This document shows, one piece after another, positions 9,601 through 22,300 of a stretch of 64,000 nucleotides of DNA. The position numbers were made by a program, and so were the translations under genes. The notes beneath the pieces were generated by a model that was not told where the DNA came from, did no database searches, and saw only the letters and a list, made by a program, of their open reading frames with translations. Source of the stretch: Ciona intestinalis (taxonomy: Eukaryota > Chordata > Ascidiacea > Phlebobranchia > Cionidae); NCBI RefSeq assembly GCF_000224145.3, contig NW_004191386.1, positions 1-64,000 of the forward strand, written 5' to 3'. Each line of letters opens with the position of its first letter. Position 1 is the stretch's first letter.

Positions 9601-12570
9601 AAATATGGAATTAACACTTCAATATACTGCTTGTAAGTTCTATAACCATATACCGATTATATCTTCATTTATTTGCCAAGAACACCTTTGTTATGAGAAA
9701 ATGAATGAATGAAACTTACTTTATCCTCGCGTGGCCGGAAAACGACAGTCGTTATCACAGGGGTTTAACACCTCGTGCCAGCTTACGAGTTACCATGTAT
9801 GTTACTTTGTAGGTGTTTATTTTGGGGGGATTTTTTCATTGTTTTATGTATGGCTGATAATTTAGACAACCCATTAGTGACCACTGGGTTGGAGCAATTA
9901 CCGTTAAGTGTCTTGCTCAAGGACACATACACCCACAATAGTAGTAGCGCAAAATAAAATAAACTGAAAGTTACATTTATTCATTCAACTTTTCTACAGC
10001 TGATCAAGAAAAGGTAAAGTTCATCACGCTTGGAGGGTTGTATCTCGTGATGGAACTCATCAAGCAAGACTTGAATGAACACTGGGTTTTATTTCATGTC
10101 AACCAATCTTTGAATTTGTTAAACTTATGCATAGATGGGTCAGGTACAATAAGCATGTAGGCCATTATACTATCAAACCTTTAATCGAGCACAGTGGTTA
10201 GAACACTGGTATTGTACAAGTTTGAAACTTTATGCTGTCACCATTATGTGCATATGTGTCCTTAGGCAAGACACTTGGGCGAGTCCTATAGCAAAGCATG
10301 CCATGAGACCTGAGATTTAAAACAGACCTTTACTCCTGGGCTGCGACAACCCATTAACAGTCTATAGGATGAAGACTATTAATTATCACCCATACATACA
10401 GATACAATAAACCAAGTGGTCATAACTCTGCAGTAATACTAAGCATGTATTAGTTAACTCCTAAACTTTTTCTGTAGATCAGTGATTGGAACACTTGTCT
10501 TGTACAAGTTTGATTCTGCCACCATTATGTGCGTATGTTCTTAGGCAAGATAAGCCATGCAACCTGATATTTAAGGCAGAGTTGGCCCATTACCCAACAC
10601 CTGGGCTGCCTCAACCCATTAATAATCACTAGGAGGTAGAGATTAAACTATTAATTGTTAGCAATACATACAATAAACCAAGTGATCACTTATAGATTCA
10701 CAGTCATACAATAACTAATAAACCTTATAGGTGTTAGTAGTGAGAAGATACCGGTTCAAAAGATAGCAAACTGTGTGACTGCATTGATGGATAAAGGGTA
10801 TGGGGATGAATGCTTGAACCAACAATCAATAAAACTACTAAGCAAGATATATAGTAAGTTTGTGTGGTTTTAGGCAGTGCTTGTTAACCTTTTTTGTTAT
10901 AATCCAAATATTAAACATAAATTAATAGCAAAGCTTTGGTGACCTAATTTACGAAACTATATTGCTGTATAGTGTTCATCATATGCTAAGCTAAATCATC
11001 TGGTGCCATAGCACAGTTGGCGGGCCCGCCTGTAACCCAGAGGTAATGGGTTCAAGGCTCGTCGTTGCTACCGTTATGGGGGTATGTGTCCTTGGGCAAG
11101 ACACTTAACGGCAATTGCTCCAACCCAGTGGTCACTAATGGGTTGTCCAAATTATCAGCCATATATAAAAAAATCCACAAAAAAACAATCACCCACAAAG
11201 TAACATAGTTGGTACCACGTAAGCTGGCACAAGGTGTGTGAATACCCGTGTCATAACGACTGTCATTTACCGGCCACGTGAGGATTAAGTAAGTTACATT
11301 CATTCATTCAAATGCTTGCAACACAGTGGTGAGATTCACTGCTTTGTGTTGTAATATTATAATGCTGTTCATTTAATTGCAGATTTTGGAATAAAATCCA
11401 AAGCTAATGTCTCAATACCGGTAAGAAATAAACATTATATATATTGAAACTCCGTCAGCCAATATGACACCTGTGTTATAACTCTGCCAAATATGATCAA
11501 TTAATAACATTAATTTTGTTTCAGAAAAAAAGAGTCAAACAAATCACTTCAAAAAGTAAAACTCGCTCCTAATTATATTTTATGCAATATTTTCATAACA
11601 AATTTCACCAGAAAGCGTATGTTTGGACATCAGTGGTACGAATAAAGCAGCTTTGAGAAAAATGTCCGGTGTGTTTGAAAGTCCAACCGATAAAGTTCAT
11701 GTCCACCTGAAACGAAGCTCGAAAAAGGTAAAAATTTCTAGCAGTATTACGTGGTGACTGGATAGTGAATACTAGAGGGTTTGATAACTGTGTAGTTAGC
11801 GCTCTGGCCTGTAACCCAGAGGTAATGGGTTCAAGGCTTGAGTTGCTACCGTTGTGGGCGTATGTGTCCTTGAGCAAGACACTTCACGGCAATTGCTCCA
11901 ACCCAGTGGTCACTAATGGGTTGTTAAAATTATCAGCCACACTTAAAAAAAATAAAAAAATCCACAAAAAACAATCACCCACAAAGTAACGACAGTCGTT
12001 ATAACATGGGTGTTCTGTTTCATACACCTCATGTCCGCTTAGTTATACGTTACTTTGTGGGTGATTGTTTCTAATCCTAAACAGTATTACAATCCATGTT
12101 ATAATATGTCGGTTCAATACATAGTTACTTTTATAGAGCAAGCCACCAATAAGAAGAGGTCAATGTAGTAGTGTGGTTGTTCCACACCCAATGCATTCAT
12201 ATAGAAGATACCATCAACCTAAATATATCAACCATGGTGAGATCTTGTTTAATTAAATGTTGTTTACTTAATTTACATTGTATTGTCTGTAGGTGTAACG
12301 GTCACGCATTTTATCAAAAACATGTAAAAAGAAGTAAAAATTTATGTTATGGGCCACAATAACAATGATAATATTATTAAAGCTTTGCTGGAAAAGAGGA
12401 ATATAATAAGTGAATGTTGATAACTTACATTTCAACTATAAACAAAACCATATCAGTCTGTAATTAATCTACTACATTATCTTTATTTTTTATCATTGTT
12501 TGCAGACCTCGTATCACTCTGCAGTGAAATTATTGACAGTGAAGTCGATAGATATTGTAAGAAATATTAA
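6694..12570 (+). CDS. TERB1: TERB1-like ARM-repeat meiotic telomere protein, 14 exons
   Basis: Exons: 6694-6826, 7216-7344, 7639-7770, 8160-8214, 8364-8470, 8711-8833, 9268-9405, 10000-10143, 10731-10853, 11383-11420, 11525-11555, 11612-11727, 12137-12236, 12506-12570; 477 aa, all phases matching. In vertebrates TERB1 with TERB2 and MAJIN ties telomeres to the nuclear envelope in meiotic prophase and binds TRF1. Residues ~1-360 are leucine-rich helical ARM repeats. Blocks such as EALASMCSSN, GGIDLVLDLL, EANVHVQQYL and LLSLVSRN line up with my memory of vertebrate TERB1. The last exon, LVSLCSEIIDSEV, resembles the vertebrate TERB2-binding stretch (LCSDIINKEV). Human TERB1 is ~727 aa and ends in a Myb/SANT domain, which I do not see. 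An alternative donor GTAAGA at 12557 could extend the gene. Several introns carry SINEs. Confidence 0.75.
10190..10700 (+). repeat. two direct copies of a diverged SINE-like unit in TERB1-like intron 8
   Basis: Copies at about 10192-10435 and 10478-10690 share the order: tRNA-like head with TTGTACAAGTTTGA, CACCATTATGTGC, CTTAGGCAAGA, CCTGGGCTGC and AACCCATTAA. They differ by small indels, so the duplication or double insertion is not recent. Confidence 0.6.
11001..11311 (+). mobile_element. near-complete tRNA-derived SINE, sense orientation
   Basis: The head has a tRNA-like promoter (ATAGCACAGTTGGCGGG as A-box region, GGTTCAAGGCTCG as B box). The body follows (TGTGTCCTTGGGCAAGACAC, CAGTGGTCACTAATGGGTTG, AAATTATCAGCCATA), then the ~100-bp 3' module (GGCACAAGGTGTGTGAA through ACGACTGTC), ending in ATTCATTCATTC. 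It serves as the reference for many partial copies in both orientations. A second, partial + copy lies at 11785-11990, joined to an inverted module at 11990-12075. No protein is encoded. Confidence 0.85.
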
Positions 12571-13303
12571 GGTACGATAATTTATCTTTGTTTAACATAT
12601 AAGACTTAAGCCAGTACATAATATACTTTTAAATTCACTCTTAACAAATTTGGCGTTTTTAAAAATATAATCACATAAAAGCTAAAACAGTGTTTATTAC
12701 CAGCATTGGCAGTTGATTGCTTTTCTGCATTTTTGGCTTTAAACAAAACAGTAGCCTAGTGAGTTTTGTTTTAGGTCATAACTTAACCAATTCACTGCTA
12801 CATAAATGGTGTTAGTTACAAATTCTAATCTTAATGTAAATTTTAATACACAATGTAAGTGGCAAAAAATCAACAACCAGCAGTGAATAAAGTGCAATCA
12901 TATGGTAGAAATGATATAGTATGTTGGGATAATTTAGCCTTTGTTTTCATTCTCTTTTATCGTCCCATTTGGTAGAAAACAAAGAATATTTACAGAATTA
13001 TATTACCATATCATCACGACTCTAAAAGAGCGTTGGTAATTGTTAAAAACAACATTGCCTAATTTTGGATTTCGTTAGCATCCATCTTACCCCACAGTAA
13101 TATAACCGCCGCTGCGTTTGTAGTTTAGCGTTTAACATAGTTCTGTTTAATATAGTAAGAGTAATACCTTACACAATACTATATACGACATTTAAAACAT
13201 TGCTAGATTTATAGTTCTGATACCTTACCCACCTCACCCCACAGTTCTATGTAAGACATATAACATAGCCTGTTTACTTGTTATTGCAAAGCATATAAGC
13301 TTG
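12571..13303. other. convergent intergenic region, TERB1-like to RNF31
   Basis: Tail-to-tail spacer. It contains a diverged MITE at about 12925-13098 and part of another near 13200-13250. If the alternative donor at 12557 is used, further TERB1 exons would lie here, but I could not identify any. Confidence 0.45.
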
Positions 13304-16300
13304 TCACTGCTGCATTTGCAACTTTGTATGTATAAGAGGGTAAGTGCAAACTATGGATAATAATTTCTCATGATATTGTTCATCGTTCATGTCTTGTTTA
13401 TGAGGCATTGGATGTTCCTCTCTGTGCAGACATGTCTCTAATTCATCTCCTGTGAACACTGTGGCAGGGTCCAAGTGGTTCTTGTTGATTAAAATCACCT
13501 GAAACCAAAAAAATTATAATTTGTGAAAGATGAAAACTAATTAGAGAATGTTCTAACACAGTGGTTTAAGCACTCAACTTGTAACTAAAGGTTCCTGGGT
13601 GTGAAACTCAACGCTTCTACCATTGTGGGCGTATGTGACCTTGACTCCTTGGGCAAGACACTTACCAGCAATTGCTCCAACCCGGTGGTAACCAATGGGT
13701 TGTCCAAACTGATAGCCATACAAAAACTTAAAAATTTACATACATGAAAATGGAAAATCGGCAAATAAATGAAGCAACCACATATTAATACAACATAACA
13801 CACGCTACTACTAACTCATTACAAAACTCTTGATAAACAAAGGAGCTTACCAAATATTCCTTGTAATGTACTTCACACAAGTCTGCGTTATTCTCATGCA
13901 CTTCGCCCCCGCAGCAAGCATCGATCAATCCATCGGGGGTTTCTTGTTGTTCCATCACCTGTATAACACATTAATATATGATAACATGATCAGTGGCGCA
14001 GCCAGGGAGGGGGTTTCGGGGATCGTAACCTCCCCCGTTTAACCCCCCCAAAAAAATTTTTTTTTAATTAAAAAAAGAATTGTAAACATTTTTTTTAATA
14101 AAACCCCTCCTTATTTTTTTTTTCTGGCTGCGCCACTGAACATGATACATCGATATTTTAATAAAATCCCTATTTACAATGCGTGGGCCATACACAGGTA
14201 AGACCAAGTGATAACAAACATATTTTAGTCAAATTTTCTGAGGACAAAGCCTTAGTTAAGCGACCTAGTTCATAACCAATGTTAATTGTTTAAAACATGA
14301 TCAGGGTATTTGCATATTATGTGCTAAAGGTGTCCCGTCTTACCCCACAGTACTATATAGTGGGGTGGGGAAAGATGGGACACCTTTTCATTATGTTTTC
14401 TCGTCCTATTTAGTAGTGAACAAAGAAAATTCAAAGAATTATAAAACCATATTCTCACGACTTTCATAAACTGTTGTCAATTGTTTAAAATACTATCACG
14501 ATATTTGGATATTATGTGCTAAAGGTGTCCCGTCTTACCCCACTGTACTATATATATATTTAGCTGTGGTAGTGTCACTAATTTCAAATTCTCTATCTTT
14601 TCACTTGGAAATAGAATAAATTGTTTAGTTAAACCTGGCAAGTATTGTTCGAGATTGTACATTCTGTTCTATGTGGTATTCCACCATCCTGAAGAATCTT
14701 CTGCAATCTTTCAATTTCTAAATCTCGAAGGTAGAACAAACAATCTCTTGGATGATGCGCGTGCAGACCTTTGTTTTGGCATGTTCGGAATAATGTGCAT
14801 CTCTGGAAATAAAAGTATGAATTCGGGAAATGAAAGTTAGATTTGGTATTCTTAGGTTTCCATACATCTTCCTTGGAATTAACTTTGTTGGGATCCATAC
14901 AGAAAAATAATCACCCACAAAGTTAATACTTGGTAACTTGTTAGCGGACATGAGGTGTATGAAACAGAACACCAGTGTTATAACGACTTTTGTTGCAACA
15001 CTACACGAGGATAAATAAGTTACATACGTGGTAAATCAGAGGCCGGCATGAGGTTTATAAAACATAACATCTTAGTTATAATGTCAGAAGATTTTGTAAC
15101 AGAATACTTGTGTTGGGATGTCAGAAGTTAAAATATATGTTGTACATTCTTGTTTGTTAAATAACCATCACCCCAAATTGTTAAACAGTTTGCTTTTTAA
15201 GGGACCACGCACCCCAAATTTATAAAAACTATGAAAGAGTAAACACTTCTCCATCTTACTCTGCCTTGCTTGAAAGATCCTTTACATCCACGACAGAATT
15301 CGAATGAACAAGTGGAGCATTTGAAATGAATGCAACCACCTTTACTTAAGGCATATCTGAACTTACAGTTTGGACAATCTAGAAAATAAATTTGAATCAG
15401 TTTAAAGTTTAGTGGTTCTCAATCCCTGGGTTGCAAGTTGCAACCAAAAAAATATGAGTTTTATTGTAGCGATAATCATTTTACTGGACGATTACAAAAG
15501 TAAATAAAAAGTAATCTTGTTGCATTCACCGATGCCATGTTCTTTTAAATGAGCGGCCAACCCCGCTGCTTGTGAATCTGGATCGTTCATCTCCTTCCAT
15601 TGTTGGAATTCATTGCAAGATATTCCTTCATGTTGGTCTTCCCATGGTTTCTTACAGTCGTAACATGTGGCCTGTACAGTGGATGAATGTAACTTGTTTA
15701 TCCTCGCATGATGGGGCAAAGACAGTTGTTATGACACGCATGTCTGTTCATACACCCCGTGCCCGCTCACCAGTTACCACGTATGTAACTTTGTGGGTGA
15801 ATACTTTTTGGTTTATAATTAAGTTGGAGAGATTATAGTTAAGTGTCCAAGGACACATACACCCACAAAGTCCCAATGACAGTTGAGCCTCAACCCATTT
15901 TCTCTAAGCTAACCCAGATAACCAGGGTGGCAATTGGATATTCACTCATACACCTTACCTTGCCACAAGCAGAACAAACCATTTTCAAATTGTTTTCTTG
16001 TTGCTCGTATAGAAAGCCATTGACGCACTAAACAATAGAAAACAAATCATATTTTGGGGGGATAACATAAGTTAGGATCTTCTTTCACAAAAACTATATT
16101 ACGATACCAAAGATCATAATGTACATTAAGTGTCTTGCCCAAGGACGCATACGCTTATCAGTATAAAACCCGGTATTGTTTTGTTGCGATGAAAGTGGCC
16201 AACCACTCAGACCTGACATATTAATTTTAATAAAACTGTTTTACAGTGAAGTTACAGTGATTGAATGTAACTTATTTATCCACACACGACCGGCAGTATA

Positions 16301-19300
16301 AAACAAGGGTGCTTCGTTTAAGCACCTCACACACGCGGGATACGCCTATCAGGATTGAGCATTGAACCCGGTACCCTATGTTAACAATTCCAGTGCCTAA
16401 CCATCGAGACAGGCCACAGGATACATTAAACTCACATTGCGTTTATTAAACAACTACTTACATGAGCGCACCATCTAAAGTTTGGCATTTTCATCAGTGT
16501 TTGATCTCGCAACTTTTTCTGAAACAACTGATAAGTTGCGTCGTCCAAACCTCTTCGGATCTACATAGAAATAAGAAATAAATTAAACGGTTCGAATGAT
16601 AAAGTTGACAATTCTTAAGCTTTATTAACCAACATGTTATACACTTTTCACCATTCTCCTTGTCGATACATACAAGTTATAACCGCTGCCTTGGATTGTA
16701 TTTTGTCGACTTTAAACTGCCAGAAAACCAAATTTGGCAGTGAATTATCAATAAAACAAGCTTTAAGCTTTAAAATGTAAGAAACCTTGAAGCTACAGCT
16801 TTTTTTGAGACTTTCTTCTGCTGGCCGTATATTGCCAAATAAATACCTTGATATGCAGGCATTGTAAAAGCTTGAAGCTTAAGCTGCCACAAAGCTTCCC
16901 TAATGTAAAAGACTTTATCTTCAAGCTTCCAAGCCATTCTACCTAGTTTTTTATTCAACTATTGTAGTTCTGCAATAGGTCATTTAAACGCACATTGCCA
17001 AACATTAAGTAAACTCAATGTATAAAAAAGTTATTATTATTATATTCTACTCACAAGCGCATCGAGATGATTCAAATAATTCTCCACGCTTTCTCCGTCT
17101 TCATCCATATCTGGTTGTAAGCACACGGGACACACAATATGACGCACGTAACGTGGTGTCTCGTTTATCTTGTGTCTTAAGTATTCATGCAAACATCCTC
17201 TACAATACTTGCATTCTATATCTGTGCACGTTGGCATACATTCGATCTGGAAAACATTATTATTTATAAAATGCAATCACTGTTCTATTCTATATGGGTG
17301 AGGTATTACAGTGAGGCACGCCATGGGACCTGGGATTTAGGCCGGAGTTGGCCCATTACCCCAAAATTGTATATGCACATTCTATTCTATATGGGCAAGG
17401 TCCTACAATGAAGCACCTAGGATTTATGCCAGAGTTAGCCCATTACCCCAAAAATGCGGTTGCACTGTAAATGAAGAATATTCCTTATCTTATGGAACAA
17501 TTTGCAAAGATGAACATGGCTTAACGCCACAGTATTGGTTGTATAATATTGGATAGAACATGTAAGATGAGTCTAATCAGATAAAACTATGGACACAATA
17601 GATATTATTATTTTATGATCATTTTTGCCAAAGAACCACACAGAAAACTTTGTTAACTTAATAATCTTAAAATTCATATATACAACCTTGCTTTTTGGGA
17701 AGTTTTTAAAACATATCTTGCATTCGTTTCCCAGGAATTTGACGGCAGCTTCATAATCATCGGGGAAAGATCTTGCTGCTTCCATTAAATCGTCGATGTT
17801 ACATTCATTTAAATAGTCTTCAACTGATAAACAAGGAAAATATATTAAATTTATGAAAATATTGTCTCAGTTTTTTTAACCTTTTTGAAATGACTCATTT
17901 AAATACAATATTTGTTTTAAATACAATATTTATTTTAAATACTTAACCTTTAGTTATATTGCTATGTAGTATCCTGTAGATCATACTCAATATAATGTCA
18001 TTGTCGCAAAGAAAATAACTCGCTAATGCATTCTTTGCTCTCTGAAAGCAAATGTTTTATTAGTTTAACTTTTTTACTTTTTGTTTTATTTTGGACCAAC
18101 TTACTGTTTCTTCAGTTATTTGAATAAAATCCGTTATTTTTGTTTCATTTTCTTCAATGTCTCCTAGAAGTATGGAATTTATTTAAATATGAAGAGAAAC
18201 AGGAAACCATAGGTGTCAGGCTTAAGAATTTTTACATGATTTGGAGTAACTTAATCATATACAGTTAGAATAGATATAGTTATTAAACATAGTGGAAAGG
18301 GAATATCTTCTTCTTAGCAGATACAAAAAATAACACAGAATTCTGTTCTTTGTTGGCAAATAAGGGTATACAAAAGATTTTTAATAAATGTAAGTTATAA
18401 GTTGAAACATGATGTGCTGTATTGAACAATATGTATTTGAGCATACTACAGTTGGGAAAATTGACCATTTTTTTTAATTAGCATGAATATACATACCTCA
18501 ACTGCACGCATATTTAACACAAACAAAATCACTCACTTAATCTACGATGAATAGACTGAAGTAATTGTTGTTGTAATTCACGAATAGTTTGATTGACATC
18601 ACCATGGTGATCAAGTAAATATCGTTCATAATCATCGACTAAATATTCTCCTGATGTGTTCACAGCTTCAATCTGGTCAATGAATGGAAATTACTTTATG
18701 TTACTTCGTTGGTGATTATTTTTGGAGATATGTTTTTTCATAATCCAGTTACCACGTATGTAACTTTGTGGGTGATTGGATTATTTTAAAGTATGGCTTC
18801 CCAGTTTAGACAACCTATTAGTGGTCACTGGGTTGGATACAGGATGCGCCAACTAATATTGTAACTTATTCATCTTGCTGCGATGGGGAAACGACAGACG
18901 TTATGACACAGGTGTTTTGTTTCATACACCTCGCGCCCACTTACAAGTTCCCATGTATGTAAATTATTCTGGAGGGTTTCACACCATTTGAAAATCACTG
19001 TTTACTTCCCCAAGCTCCAGTTATATTGTAGGAACTGTGGAATACCTTAAATAAAATACGAACAACATTTACCTTTGCCAATTTTCTCAGCTTCAACTTT
19101 GCGTTTAATTCATTTTCATCAAATTCACTTTCGACCAATAAATCACTGACTTCTTCAACATTGAACAGGGGGTGCTGGGATTATTAAACTCAATTTTATT
19201 AAACATTACTTATTTATCTCTTCAGATATTGGGAAATGCTGTTTAATAAAACCTGTATGGGCCTTCTTCTCTTTTTAATATTATTACAGTGAAGGGGTTC

Positions 19301-22300
19301 CACACCATAACATGCCCTAGATCTAAGATTAAGGCCAGAGTTGGTCCAATACCCCAACAGCCAGGTTGTTACAAGTTACAACCCATTAGTGACCACTGGG
19401 TTAAAGCAACGGTCAAGTATCTTTCCCAGAACACATACACCTATCAGCACTGGGAATCGAACCCGGTACCCTTCGGTTACAATCAGAAACACTTAACCAC
19501 CAAGCCACAGCAGTTGACCTTACAATTGGTATAGATAAAACGTACTTACCATGTGCATGAACTAAAAATACAAGCACAAATCTACTGAACTATAGCAGTG
19601 GACCATACAATGGATGGAAACGGAATTAGTTTAATATAAATGTAGAAACAAAGCATTCCACCTGTGCAGTTAAACTAACAACTTTATTCATCCAGTTATC
19701 TTTCAGCCACTGAACTGGATTGCCCATCATATTATTATTACTGCTTGTCTTGAGTTGTTTGATCGCTATTTCAACTTGTTTTGGTGAGAAACCTTCTCTT
19801 TCTGCTTCCTGTTATTAGTTAAACTGATTTTATTTTTACAGTCTCAACTAACAGAGCTCTAAACCTATTAAGGCCCTTTTTTAGTGGAAAACACTTATTT
19901 TCATATTTCTTAATAAGTGTGCGAAAACAGTCACCAACAAAGTTACATACCTGGTAACTCGTAAGTGGGCAGGAGGTGTATGAAACAGAACACCCATGTT
20001 ATAACAACTATCGTTGCCCCGCAATGCCAGGATAAATACGTTACATATTTGGTAACTTGTAAGCAGACACGAGTTGTATGGAATAGAACACCCACGTTAT
20101 AACGACTGCTGTTACCCCAGAACACAAAGATAAACACTTCATACTTACCCTGAGATTTCCCACCATTAGCAAGCAATTTAATCTTATATCTTCCTTCTTT
20201 GTCTGTTGTTCAAGTTCCCTTACATTCATAGATGAAGGCTCAATATCAACGCATGATATAACTTGATCGTATGTTGTAAACACTTCAATATCTTGTGTGT
20301 AACTAACATCATGTAGGTCAGGGAGGGAAAAATTGTCACTTTCTTGGCCAGATGTTTCTTCACACTGGTAGTGGGTTCTATACAATATAAGTCAGGGTTA
20401 GATGGATACCATTAGTGTATTATATCATATTCCACTAATTGCTGCATATCAAACATTATCAGGTAAGAGAATTGACCAACTTGCGTGTTTGAATTTACAT
20501 TGCTGTGAAATGCAGTTGCATCACTACAGTCAGGTTTTGAACAACTAATAAAAGCTCTTTGGTTTGAAAAGCTTGGTTATTCATTTATGTTTAATATTTG
20601 GGTTGCTGCAAATGGTTGAAAAGCGCCATACTAATAAAAATTAAATGCTTAGTGCAATACTCAAAGTCATATTTTCAGTTATTTACTGTATTTCTGAATC
20701 AGGTTGTCTGTTTTCCACTTTCGCAGCAAAATTGTCAGTTTGCGAGTTGTTCAAATGTTTTGGCTCCGTTGAGTTGGGACCTGAAGGTGGAAGGAGTTTA
20801 TTAAAACTATCTTTCAATACATGATATTAAGTCTGTATTAAAGTAATAATACGGGTAAAAAAACGAAAAAATAAAAATCAACCAAAAAGTAACATACTTG
20901 GTAACTCGTAAGCGGGTAGGAGGTGTATGAAATATAACATCTGTGTTATAGCGAATGTCTTGTGCAAGAAGAAAGCAAGTTACATTCTTTCATTTAGCAT
21001 CTGTTTCAGGATATTCTAGAGAACTAAATTAATGTTCATGTTTACCTGATGGTGGAAGTAGTTTATCAAAACTATCGGGCATGTAGCAAATTTCTGGGGG
21101 GCCTCTCACTTCATGAAACAAACTAGAAGAGTTTTCGTTGTTTTGCAGAATATCATGGGGGGTGTAGCGACTTGAGGGTGGGGGGGTTGCAATGCTTATT
21201 TGGGCAAGTTGATTATTTGGTGGATTTTGTGGATAATTTGATGGAAAGTGTTGATAAGGTTGTTGCGTGTGTTGATAACTTGGTAAAACTTGTTGATTTG
21301 TTGATAAAACTTGTCGATTTGTGGGCGCAACGTGTTGATTTGTGGGTGGGATATGTTGAATTGTTGATAAAATAGGGGGGTAACTTGATGGGCCGTGTTG
21401 AAAGTGTTGATTGTTGTTGATTAAAGCAAGTTGATGTTGATTGGTTTTTGAAGGATGTTGATAAAGTGTTGCAACATGTTGAATATTTGTTGCAGTGTGT
21501 TGATTTGTTGATAAGACTTGTTGAACGGTGGGTGTATGTTGGGTATTTGTTAATCCAGGTGCATTAGTTGCTTCAACATGTTGATTTCTTGTTGAAATGT
21601 GTTGATTGTTGAATACAGTAGGTTGAATATTTGTTGCATGTTGATGTTTTGTTGTAAAATGTTGATTATTTGTTGATGTATCATTATGTTGATAAAAAGA
21701 CGGCGATTCAATTCGATCTTCATCCACATTTAATGAAGTTGACGGACTACTTCTTCTGTGTGGATCTTCCAAACCAAATAAACTCAACATCTCATTTTTC
21801 CTCGAAGCCAATAAACTTGCTCGCTCAACCAAATGCTTAGTGATTGAAGATAAGTTAGAGAGCCGACTTGCCCCGCTTTTAAAAACATTTATCTGGGTTT
21901 CAATCTCGGAACAGAATTGATAAACTTTTTCCCTCCGTTTATTTTCATCTGATATGCAAAGAAAGTCTTCAACTTTTTTGTTGATTTTTTCTTCCCATGT
22001 GTCTTCACTTGTACTTCCGTAACCTGTTATGTGTGGTTGGTTGATTATGCTATGTGTGGTTAGAGGTGTAACATTAGGGCATCATGTTACTGCAACGTTT
22101 TCATCATGTCACCTAAGCTACAACACATAGTTCTTATAACATATAAACCCAAATACCTTGGCCTGGTCTATTAGATGTTTGTCTCACAGCAGTTTGTTGT
22201 GGTACATGTCCATTATTTTGTTGAATTGTTTGGTTATTATGTGTTGGTGTCTGTTGTACAGTAGTTGACACACCATGTAGGGCCAGTGACTGTCGTGTAA

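Noticed and set aside
11775-12075. tRNA gene suspected from A/B-box-like sequence
   Set aside because: The boxes belong to a SINE head, and no cloverleaf with paired acceptor stem can be drawn. The same holds for the other SINE heads.
12293-12362. Possible TERB1 exon containing RCNGHAFYQKH
   Set aside because: The frame does not fit the phase of the preceding exon, and the same GTGTAACGGTCACGC string recurs at about 63296, indicating a repeat. The 12236-to-12506 join is phase-perfect without it.
21172-21375. Plus-strand frame rich in VDLL-like repeats
   Set aside because: Antisense shadow of the RNF31 QH-rich coding repeat.
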